6,026 bases of DNA, from assembly GCA_027030435.1 (NCBI GenBank), contig JALVEX010000005.1:1-6026 (forward strand), written 5' to 3'. Below are positions 1-4,633 of the stretch, piece by piece. The notes below the pieces were generated by a model that saw only the letters and a program-made list of their open reading frames with translations, searched no databases and was not told the DNA's origin. The stretch comes from Paracoccaceae bacterium (lineage in GTDB: Bacteria > Pseudomonadota > Alphaproteobacteria > Rhodobacterales > Rhodobacteraceae). How positions within the stretch are numbered: position 1 is the first letter of the stretch; each line of letters opens with the position of its first letter. Position numbers and translations under genes: made by a program.

Positions 1-791
1 AAATCGCGCCTCTCGCCGTCATAGCTCCGCGGGCCGGCGAGTGAAACGCCAAGCACGATCGCCATCGCCGCTTCGGGCCAGCCGGCATTGGGCGAGCGAT
101 GCAGGCGCGCATCCCGCCGCACCATCGGAAGGGCGCGCAATTTCCCGTGCGCCAGAAGGATGAGGATGGCCGAAAGGCGGGCCGGGATCCAGTTCAGGAG
201 ATCGTCAAGCCGCGCGGCGGCCCAGCCGAACCGGCGGTATTTCCCGTTTTTGTATCCGATCATCGAATCGGCGGTGTTCACAGCCTTGTATGCGACTGCC
301 CCCGGCAGCCCCAGCAGCAGATACCAGAATGCCGGCGCCACGACGCCATCGGAAAAATTCTCCGCCGCGCTTTCGATTGCGGCGCGGGCGATGGCGGCTT
401 CGTCCATGTGGCGCGTATCGCGGCCCACGATCTTTGCTACGGCCTTGCGCGCGCCTTCATGGGATTGCGCCAGCGCATCGGCAACCTGCTGCACATGGTC
501 CACAAGGCTGCGATGAGCGATGAGGATCGCCAGAAGAGCGATCTCGAGAAGCGCGAAATCGGGAATGACATGGATGGCGAAGCCGGTAGCCATGGCGCCT
601 GCAACAAGGATGACCACGGCAAGCACACCTTTTTCGCGCTGCATCGGTGGGTGATTGAGCGCCATATCGAGCCAGCCGACAACCCGCCCCATCAGCACCG
701 CCGGATGCGGCCAGCGGCGCCAGAGCCATTCCGGCTCTCCCAATGCCGCATCAAGAAGCAAAGCAACGAGAAGGATCAGGGAGTGGCTCAA
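1..791 (-). CDS. cbiB: Adenosylcobinamide-phosphate synthase CbiB (CobD), 3' part cut off by window edge
   Basis: CbiB (called CobD in the Pseudomonas/Rhodobacter naming) is an inner-membrane enzyme. It joins adenosylcobyric acid to aminopropanol or its phosphate, giving adenosylcobinamide (phosphate). The reading frame is open for 263 codons from 791 to the left edge. Family motifs are visible: D14-AALGEPEWLWRRWPHP near the N-terminus, ESAAENFSDG at 140-149, VNTADSMIGYKNGKY at 171-185, RLDDLLNWIPARL at 194-206 and SPNAGWPEAAMA at 233-244. Hydrophobic stretches lie at about 4-13, 56-76, 80-92 and 150-168. Family members are usually about 300-320 residues, so roughly 40-55 C-terminal residues are missing. 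The start is a TTG whose second and third bases are the first two of the cobC stop TGA; GGAGG lies 7 bases upstream and no ATG is available in frame nearby. The identification is certain; the exact start is very likely. Confidence 0.96.
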   Translation of the reverse strand, partial: MSHSLILLVALLLDAALGEPEWLWRRWPHPAVLMGRVVGWLDMALNHPPMQREKGVLAVVILVAGAMATGFAIHVIPDFALLEIALLAILIAHRSLVDHVQQVADALAQSHEGARKAVAKIVGRDTRHMDEAAIARAAIESAAENFSDGVVAPAFWYLLLGLPGAVAYKAVNTADSMIGYKNGKYRRFGWAAARLDDLLNWIPARLSAILILLAHGKLRALPMVRRDARLHRSPNAGWPEAAMAIVLGVSLAGPRSYDGERRD

Positions 792-1744
792 AGCGCATCC
801 TCCAGCCTCCGCCAGCCCTCTTTGCTTCCGGGCAAGCCAAGGCGCAGCCAGCTGCGCGACCATGGAAAGATACGGCTCCAGATTCGGGCGCGGGCAAGCC
901 TTTCCTGCCAATGAGACGCATCGCCGACATCATAGAGGCGGAAAAGATCGGTGCCGCCGATCACCTTGCCTCCCCGCGCGCCGATCAGCCGATCCAGCCG
1001 CGCCGCATCACCGGCAAGCCGGGCACGGGTGGCCTCGGCCCAGGGCTCATCAGAAAGCGCGGCCCTGCCGATCGCGAGCGCCGGGCCGGAAACGGGCCAC
1101 GGCCCCAGCGATTCCTCCAGCGCTCCGATCATTTCGCGATCCCCAATCGCAAAGCCAAGCCGGAGCCCGCCCAATCCCCAGAACTTGCCGAAGCTCTTGA
1201 GAACGATCACGCCCGGCCTCGCCGCCAATCGGATCAGGCTCCGCTCAGGCGCGAGGTCACAGAAGCTTTCATCGATCACGAGCAGCGTGCGGGTCGCGTC
1301 ATCCTCGCCATCCCAGAATGCCCCCGTGGGATTGTTCGGGTTGACGACAACACGCGCCGCCCCTTCGCCGGCGCCGATCCGCCAGCCGTGACGATCGAAG
1401 GCGGCGGCGTGTTCGTTATATGTGGGGTGATCGATCTGCACCGCATCCGCCGGAATCAGGGCGGGGATGCGCGCGATCAGGGCCGAGGCGCCGGGCGCGG
1501 CTAGGATGGCTGCGCCTTCGGGCACCTTCCAGAATCGGCGTGCGGCCTCCGTCAGCCTCTGCTGCGCCGTGCTGTCGGGCAGGGCCTGCCAGCAATCAGG
1601 CGGGAGTTCCGGCATTGGATAGGGCACGGGATTGATCCCCGTGGAAAGATCCAGCCACTCGCCCCTTGTGCCACCATGGCGGGCAATGGCGCGATCCAAC
1701 CCGCCGCCGTGATCGCGCGGTGCATTATGCGCGGGCTTTCCCAT
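788..1744 (-). CDS. cobC: L-threonine-O-3-phosphate decarboxylase CobC (PLP-dependent)
   Basis: CobC (the counterpart of Salmonella CobD) decarboxylates L-threonine O-3-phosphate to (R)-1-amino-2-propanol O-2-phosphate, the linker of the cobalamin nucleotide loop. It is a cytosolic fold-type I PLP enzyme related to histidinol-phosphate aminotransferase. In the 318-residue protein I see the N-terminal HGG and LDLSTGINP (31-39), the substrate/cofactor loop NPNNPTG (135-141), the PLP-ring aspartate in DESF (158-161), the Schiff-base lysine K187 in SFGKFWGLGGLRLG with R195 as likely phosphate ligand, and a C-terminal RLGLPG whose R301 should bind the substrate carboxylate. The length is normal for the family. 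The ATG start shares one base with the stop of the upstream DUF1636 gene (TGATG), and its own stop overlaps the cbiB TTG. The two downstream steps of linker synthesis are therefore translationally coupled. The ribosome site before it (GGAAAG) is weak, which fits coupling. Confidence 0.96.
   Translation of the reverse strand: MGKPAHNAPRDHGGGLDRAIARHGGTRGEWLDLSTGINPVPYPMPELPPDCWQALPDSTAQQRLTEAARRFWKVPEGAAILAAPGASALIARIPALIPADAVQIDHPTYNEHAAAFDRHGWRIGAGEGAARVVVNPNNPTGAFWDGEDDATRTLLVIDESFCDLAPERSLIRLAARPGVIVLKSFGKFWGLGGLRLGFAIGDREMIGALEESLGPWPVSGPALAIGRAALSDEPWAEATRARLAGDAARLDRLIGARGGKVIGGTDLFRLYDVGDASHWQERLARARIWSRIFPWSRSWLRLGLPGSKEGWRRLEDAL
799..803 (-). promoter_or_regulatory. Ribosome binding site that fixes the TTG start of cbiB
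   Basis: On the minus strand GGAGG lies inside the end of cobC, 7 bases before the TTG at 791-789. The only nearby ATG (798-796) is in another frame. This site is the main argument for a TTG start and for translation of cbiB coupled to cobC termination. Confidence 0.75.
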
Positions 1745-2112
1745 CAGCTTTCCGGCAAAGGCGGGTGACGGGATACGAAATGCCCCTTGATCGCCTCCGG
1801 CCAGTTGCGATAGGGCACTTGCCCGCTTTCGCTCTCTTCGTGGAGGCGGGCAAAGGCGACAACAGCCTCGGCCGCTTCGTCATCCGGCGCGAAACCGCCA
1901 AGGCTGTAGCTGATCTTTCCCGGCGCCTGAATGGTGATGTTGCAGGCCCTCGCACACCCCATCAGGCATGAAAAACGGCGTGTTTTCACCTGCCCTGCCG
2001 CAGCCTTTTCCACGAGTGCGGCAAAAACCTCTCCATCGGTGGCATTGCCCTTTTCGCCAGCTTCCCAGCCTTCGCGTTTGCAGGTATCGCAGATAGTTAT
2101 CCAGGTCGTCAT
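1744..2112 (-). CDS. DUF1636-type small cysteine-rich protein, putative Fe-S/metal-binding, B12-associated
   Basis: A 122-residue soluble protein that resembles the DUF1636 family; its biochemical role is not known to me. It begins MTTWITICDTCKREGW and has C8 and C11 (CxxC) near the N-terminus, then C49, C53 and C57 in CLMGCARAC, followed by an alternating beta/alpha pattern. The spacing resembles thioredoxin-like [2Fe-2S] ferredoxins. No signal peptide or membrane segment is seen. I chose the ATG at 2112 because GGAG sits 6 bases upstream and the CxxC strand starts directly after it. An ATG at 2166 would add 18 residues of unconvincing sequence (MPYARKSASWRPGITENG). Its stop overlaps the cobC ATG by one base, so it leads the cobC-cbiB operon. 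From this position I infer a helper role in B12 synthesis, for example metal or electron delivery; this is not proven. Confidence 0.85.
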   Translation of the reverse strand: MTTWITICDTCKREGWEAGEKGNATDGEVFAALVEKAAAGQVKTRRFSCLMGCARACNITIQAPGKISYSLGGFAPDDEAAEAVVAFARLHEESESGQVPYRNWPEAIKGHFVSRHPPLPES

Positions 2113-2143
2113 GCCGTTCTCCGTGATGCCGGGCCTCCATGAA

Positions 2144-2155
2144 GCGGATTTCCGC
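2144..2155 (-). other. Short palindrome upstream of the DUF1636-cobC-cbiB operon
   Basis: Read on the minus strand this is GCGGAAATCCGC, a perfect 5-base inverted repeat around two bases, ending 31 bases before the DUF1636 ATG. A very similar palindrome precedes cbiX (2800-2812). It may be an operator half of a shared regulator, a leader hairpin, or chance in GC-rich DNA. Confidence 0.3.
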
Positions 2156-2174
2156 GCATATGGCAAGATGGAGT

Positions 2175-2200
2175 GGTTTCCTGTTTGGCGTTAGGAAACC
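2175..2200. repeat. Perfect inverted repeat GGTTTCCT / AGGAAACC in the divergent intergenic region
   Basis: Arms at 2175-2182 and 2193-2200 are exactly complementary (8 bp) around a 10-base centre (GTTTGGCGTT). Wobble and A-T pairs at 2172-2174 with 2201-2203 could extend the stem to 11. No T-run follows on either strand, so it does not look like an intrinsic terminator. It lies next to the CtrA-like site, between two divergently read genes, and could be an operator or a leader hairpin of the leftward transcript. Confidence 0.55.
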
Positions 2201-2201
2201 G

Positions 2202-2226
2202 TTAACCATTTGTTAGGTAGTGTTAA
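2202..2226. promoter_or_regulatory. CtrA-like binding site (TTAA-N7-TTAG) with an additional TTAA
   Basis: TTAA at 2202-2205 is followed after 7 bases by TTAG (2213-2216), one mismatch from the alphaproteobacterial CtrA consensus TTAA-N7-TTAA. The surrounding GTTAACCAT also fits typical sites. A further TTAA (2223-2226) follows after 6 bases. The site is 70 bases before the receiver-gene ATG and about 90 before the DUF1636 ATG, so it could act on either. It sits in a small AT-rich island, with an A-run at 2228-2234, in otherwise GC-rich DNA. CtrA control is inferred from the motif only. Confidence 0.5.
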
Positions 2227-2248
2227 GAAAAAAATACTGCGGGGAACG

Positions 2249-2277
2249 GTGTGTCAGATTGCTGGATATCGACACAC
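2249..2277 (+). other. Leader hairpin directly before the ribosome binding site of the receiver gene
   Basis: GTGTGTC (2249-2255) pairs perfectly with GACACAC (2271-2277). GAT (2257-2259) pairs with ATC (2268-2270) after a single bulged A2256, giving a 10-pair stem with an 8-base loop. The GGAGG ribosome site (2278-2282) follows at once and the ATG is at 2287. If this is transcribed, the stem would stack against the ribosome site and could tune translation or stabilise the 5' end. It also argues against the GTG at 2251 as the start, because that codon lies inside the stem. Confidence 0.5.
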
Positions 2278-2286
2278 GGAGGCTCT

Positions 2287-2646
2287 ATGTTGGTACTTAT
2301 TGTTGAAAGTAACGAGGCGCTGGGGCGCATCTGGCAGCGCCATGTCGAGCGCCTCGGGTTCAGGACCCTGCTGGCGACTTCCCAGACCGAAGCAATCGAC
2401 ATCCTGCGCGAGCAGGACGTGGCCGTGATCGTGCTCGATCTGGTGCTCGAGGATGGCAGCGCCTTTGCCATCGCAGATTTCGCAAGCTACCGGCGGCCCG
2501 AAGCGCGTGTTGTCTTCGTGACCAACACGACCTTCTTCTCCGACGGCTCCATCTTCAGGCATATTCCCAATGCCTGCGCCTTCCTGCAAAGCGAAACCCC
2601 GCCAAAGGATCTTGCCGCGATGGTGGAGCATTACGCCACGCATTAG
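2287..2646 (+). CDS. Stand-alone response-regulator receiver-like protein, degenerate active site
   Basis: A 119-residue protein with a single CheY-like receiver fold and no output domain. The first strand is MLVLIVESNEALG. The likely phospho-acceptor is D51, at the end of the third strand in VIVLDLVLEDGSA. The conserved Thr/Ser position is probably T79 in VVFVTNT. Two usual features are altered: the acidic pair after the first strand is E7-S8 instead of two acids, and the strand-5 lysine is replaced by glutamine (Q101 in AFLQS). Phosphorylation is therefore possible but the switch is atypical. ATG at 2287 is chosen because GGAGG lies 4 bases upstream and receiver domains begin right at this strand; a GTG at 2251 would add 12 residues encoded within a leader hairpin. 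No histidine kinase is in the window. The upstream CtrA-like site suggests cell-cycle, motility or similar control rather than B12; the true role is unknown. Confidence 0.85.
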   Translation: MLVLIVESNEALGRIWQRHVERLGFRTLLATSQTEAIDILREQDVAVIVLDLVLEDGSAFAIADFASYRRPEARVVFVTNTTFFSDGSIFRHIPNACAFLQSETPPKDLAAMVEHYATH

Positions 2647-2850
2647 GGGCGTTTTGGCTCTTGTTTCTGCCGCAAACGGGATTGCGCCCCCTCAGGCCGC
2701 ACCCTATACCGCTATCAGACGAAGCCCAGAGGGCCAGAGCGGTTGGCTGCGGGATGATCGACCCATACCGGGGATCACAAGCAGCGTCGTCGGGAGCAGG
2801 CGGAAGATCCGCACGCACCCCTTTTGGGTTGGCTCGAAAGGAGAGGTGCG
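2647..2850 (+). other. Non-coding gap upstream of cbiX, presumed promoter/leader of the cbiX-cobH-cobL-cobI operon
   Basis: No credible gene lies in these 204 bases. I see a possible long-loop GC stem (GGGGCG at 2646-2651 with CGCCCC at 2685-2690) without a T-run, a small GCCC-AGA-GGGC stem (2724-2734), an imperfect TGATC/GATCA repeat (2755-2777), the palindrome at 2800-2812, and ACCC/GGGT around CTTTT (2817-2829). I could not find the B12-box or other conserved cobalamin-riboswitch blocks on either strand. The region ends in a strong ribosome site, AAAGGAGAGG at 2837-2846. Confidence 0.5.
2800..2812 (+). other. Short palindrome upstream of cbiX
   Basis: GCGGA-AGA-TCCGC is a perfect 5-base inverted repeat that ends 38 bases before the cbiX ATG. 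It differs by one inserted base from the palindrome at the matching place upstream of the leftward B12 operon (2144-2155). Its function is unknown; it could be chance. Confidence 0.3.
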
Positions 2851-3936
2851 ATGACGGATGCAAGGCAGCAGGAAAAGATCGGCGTGATGATCTGCGGGCA
2901 CGGATCGCGCTCCGAGGCCGCCGTGGATGAATTCGCCGTTCTTGCCGAGAAGCTGCCCGCACTTCTGCCCGATGAATGGGAAATCGAATACGGCTATCTG
3001 GAGTTCGCCAATCCGGTGATCCGTGATGGCCTGGACCGGCTGCGCGAAAAGGGCTGCACCCGGATCCTGGCCGTGCCGGGGATGCTTTTTGCTGCCATGC
3101 ACACGAAGAATGATATCCCCACCGTGCTCAACACCTACGCCGCAAAGCACGGGATAGAGGTGAGCTACGGGCGTGAGCTCGGCGTGGATCCGAAGATGCT
3201 GGCGGCGGCGGGCGATCGGGTGCGCGAGGCGGTGGAGCGCGCCAATGCCGAGCATGGCGAGGTGGCGCTCGAGGAAACCTGCCTTGTGGTGATCGGGCGC
3301 GGCGCCTCGGACCCGGACGCCAACGGCAATGTCGCCAAGATCGCGCGCATGCTGTGGGAGGGCATGGGCTTTGGCTGGTGCGAAGTGGGCTATTCGGGCG
3401 TGACCTTCCCGCTGGTGGAGCCCACGCTCGCCCATGTGGCGAAGCTTGGCTACCGGCGGGTGATCGTGTTTCCCTATTTTCTTTTCACCGGCATCCTGAT
3501 CGACCGCATCTACGGCTTCACCGATCAGGTGGCCGCCGCGCACCCGGAGATCGAATGGGTGAAGGCGGGCTATCTCAAGGATCACCCGAAGGTGCTGGAA
3601 ACCTTCGCCGAGCGGGTGACGGAACAACTGGGAGAGATCGTGCCGCCCACCTGCGGCACCTGCAAATATCGCACCCAAGTGCTTGGCTTCGAGGCCGAGG
3701 TGGGCGCTGTGCAGGAAAGCCATCACCATCACGTGGAGGGCCAAGGGGCCAGCGCGCCGGGCTCGAACGTGGCGGATTGCGATCTGTGCGATGATTTCTG
3801 CACCGGGGAATGTCGGCTCGAGATGGAGCACCATCACCACCATCATCACCACGGCGATCACGAGCATCATCACCCGGAATATCCCCATGCGAAGCATCCG
3901 CTTGGGCCCGAAAGCGTGCGGAAGGCGAAGGCATGA
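2851..3936 (+). CDS. cbiX: Sirohydrochlorin cobaltochelatase CbiX, long form with His-rich and Cys-rich C-terminus
   Basis: CbiX inserts Co2+ into sirohydrochlorin in the cytosol. The 361-residue protein has two tandem CbiX-type halves. The first (about 9-130) carries both expected catalytic histidines, H17 in ICGHGSR and H84 in AAMHTKNDIP. The second (about 143-262) has GRGASDPDANGN and VFPYFLFTGILIDRI, with an arginine where the first half has H17. The C-terminal tail holds CGTC (C268, C271), then C310, C313, C317 and C321, and a histidine run: HHHH at 291-294, eight consecutive histidines at 327-334, and more to 349. Long CbiX of Bacillus megaterium also has a His-rich region and an Fe-S cluster, so a metal-storage tail plus Fe-S site is a reasonable reading; the exact cluster ligands are inferred. 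Start ATG 2851 has GGAG 7 bases upstream; an in-frame TTG at 2824 lies ahead of that site and is rejected. It appears to lead the operon with cobH-cobL-cobI. Confidence 0.94.
   Translation: MTDARQQEKIGVMICGHGSRSEAAVDEFAVLAEKLPALLPDEWEIEYGYLEFANPVIRDGLDRLREKGCTRILAVPGMLFAAMHTKNDIPTVLNTYAAKHGIEVSYGRELGVDPKMLAAAGDRVREAVERANAEHGEVALEETCLVVIGRGASDPDANGNVAKIARMLWEGMGFGWCEVGYSGVTFPLVEPTLAHVAKLGYRRVIVFPYFLFTGILIDRIYGFTDQVAAAHPEIEWVKAGYLKDHPKVLETFAERVTEQLGEIVPPTCGTCKYRTQVLGFEAEVGAVQESHHHHVEGQGASAPGSNVADCDLCDDFCTGECRLEMEHHHHHHHHGDHEHHHPEYPHAKHPLGPESVRKAKA
3829..3897 (+). repeat. cbiX: CAC/CAT-rich tract encoding the poly-histidine tail of CbiX
   Basis: Eight histidine codons in a row (3829-3852) mix CAC and CAT, followed by six more histidines up to 3897. 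The mixed codon use shows this is a protein-level histidine tract kept in frame, not a pure DNA microsatellite, though the near-repeat could still vary in length between strains. Confidence 0.8.
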
Positions 3937-3954
3937 GCCGTGGTGCGGGCAGGA

Positions 3955-3987
3955 GCCTCCGGCGGGAGTATTTATGCCAAGATGAAG
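3955..3987 (+). other. Intergenic hairpin element of Rhodobacterales type between cbiX and cobH
   Basis: The 58-base gap after cbiX contains GCCTCCGGCGGGAG followed by TATTTATG and CCAAGATGAAG. CTCC (3957-3960) pairs with GGAG (3965-3968) around GGCG, then comes a short T-rich stretch. From memory, near-identical segments (CCTCCGGCGGG, then TATTT, then an AAGA-G-AAG tail) recur between genes across Rhodobacterales; I could not check this. It might be a partial terminator, processing or mRNA-stability site that lowers expression after cbiX. Its purine-rich tail (GAAGG, 3984-3988) doubles as the ribosome site of cobH. Confidence 0.55.
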
Positions 3988-3994
3988 GTGTGTG

Positions 3995-4633
3995 ATGCGG
4001 CCCTATGAGAAGGATCCGGCGGCGATCTATGCCGAGAGTTTCGCGAGAGTTCGCCGCGAGGCGCGGCTTGATCGCTTTGACCGGGGAATGGAGGCTGTGG
4101 CGGTGCGGCTCATTCATGCCTGCGGCATGGTGGAGGTGGCCGACCGGCTGGATTTTTCACCGGGCGCTTACGCGGCGGGGCAGGCTGCGCTTGCCTCGGG
4201 CGCGCCGGTGCTTTGCGATTGCGAGATGGTTGCAGCCGGTGTGATCCGCCGTAACCTGCCCGCCGGTAACGATGTGATCGTGACGCTCAACGATCCGCGC
4301 GTGCCGGGCCTTGCGCGTGAAATCGGCAATACGCGCTCGGCGGCGGCGGTGGAGCTTTGGCGTGACCATCTGGAAGGTGCTGTCGTGGCGATCGGCAATG
4401 CGCCCACGGCGCTGTTTCATCTTCTGGAACTCCTGGACAAGGGCTGGCCGAAACCGGCGCTGATCCTCGGGTTTCCGGTTGGTTTCGTGGGAGCGGCGGA
4501 GAGCAAGGCAGAGCTTGCGCGCGCGCCCAGGGGCTGTGAATTCGTGGCCCTGCGCGGGCGGCGGGGCGGCTCGGCCATGGTGGCGGCGGCAGTGAATGCG
4601 CTGGCCGCGGGCATGCCGGAGGGTGTGGAATGA
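3995..4633 (+). CDS. cobH: Precorrin-8X methylmutase CobH
   Basis: CobH moves the methyl group from C11 to C12 of precorrin-8X, giving hydrogenobyrinic acid in the aerobic-type pathway (CbiC does the matching cobalt-containing step). The 212-residue protein has the catalytic histidine in RLIHACGMVEV (H41, matching the known active-site histidine of the Pseudomonas denitrificans enzyme), CDCEMVAAGV, TRSAAA, the GNAPTALFHLLEL segment and GFPVGFVGAAESK, then GRRGGSAMVAAAVNAL at the end. The length is normal. The ATG at 3995 is preceded by GAAGG with 6 bases between; a GTG immediately before (3992) would add one residue and cannot be excluded. Its stop overlaps the cobL ATG as ATGA, so the two are translationally coupled. 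Sequence alone does not decide whether the physiological substrate carries cobalt. Confidence 0.96.
   Translation: MRPYEKDPAAIYAESFARVRREARLDRFDRGMEAVAVRLIHACGMVEVADRLDFSPGAYAAGQAALASGAPVLCDCEMVAAGVIRRNLPAGNDVIVTLNDPRVPGLAREIGNTRSAAAVELWRDHLEGAVVAIGNAPTALFHLLELLDKGWPKPALILGFPVGFVGAAESKAELARAPRGCEFVALRGRRGGSAMVAAAVNALAAGMPEGVE

Noticed and set aside
99..914. 271-codon plus-strand open frame at the left end, and overlapping smaller ones (88-516, 290-523)
   Set aside because: They are antisense to cbiB and the end of cobC, whose minus-strand translations match known families throughout.
743..1504. Plus-strand open frames over cobC (743-1504, 655-1200, 951-1391)
   Set aside because: Shadows of cobC in GC-rich DNA; low-complexity Arg/Ala/Pro-rich products with no motif.
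2113..2166. Upstream ATG (2166) as start of the DUF1636 protein
   Set aside because: It would add 18 residues unlike the family start, while the ATG at 2112 has GGAG at ideal spacing directly before the CxxC strand.
2254..2643. 129-codon minus-strand open frame opposite the receiver gene
   Set aside because: The plus-strand product has a coherent receiver fold, a ribosome site and a promoter region; the minus frame has none.
2646..2690. Intrinsic terminator after the receiver gene (GGGGCG/CGCCCC)
   Set aside because: The loop is over 30 bases and no T-run follows, so it does not meet the usual form of a Rho-independent terminator.
2741..2834. Direct repeat GGTTGGCT (2741-2748 and 2827-2834) before cbiX
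   Set aside because: Only 8 bases, low information content and 79 bases apart; expected by chance in such DNA.
2647..2850. Cobalamin riboswitch in the cbiX leader
   Set aside because: The conserved blocks, including the B12 box near the 3' end, could not be found on either strand by eye; a covariance-model search would be decisive.
2704..3897. 397-codon open frame on the minus strand, rich in His and Arg
   Set aside because: It is exactly antisense to cbiX, which has clear family motifs and a good ribosome site. The frame is open because of the GC-rich codon structure of cbiX, and it shows no domain.
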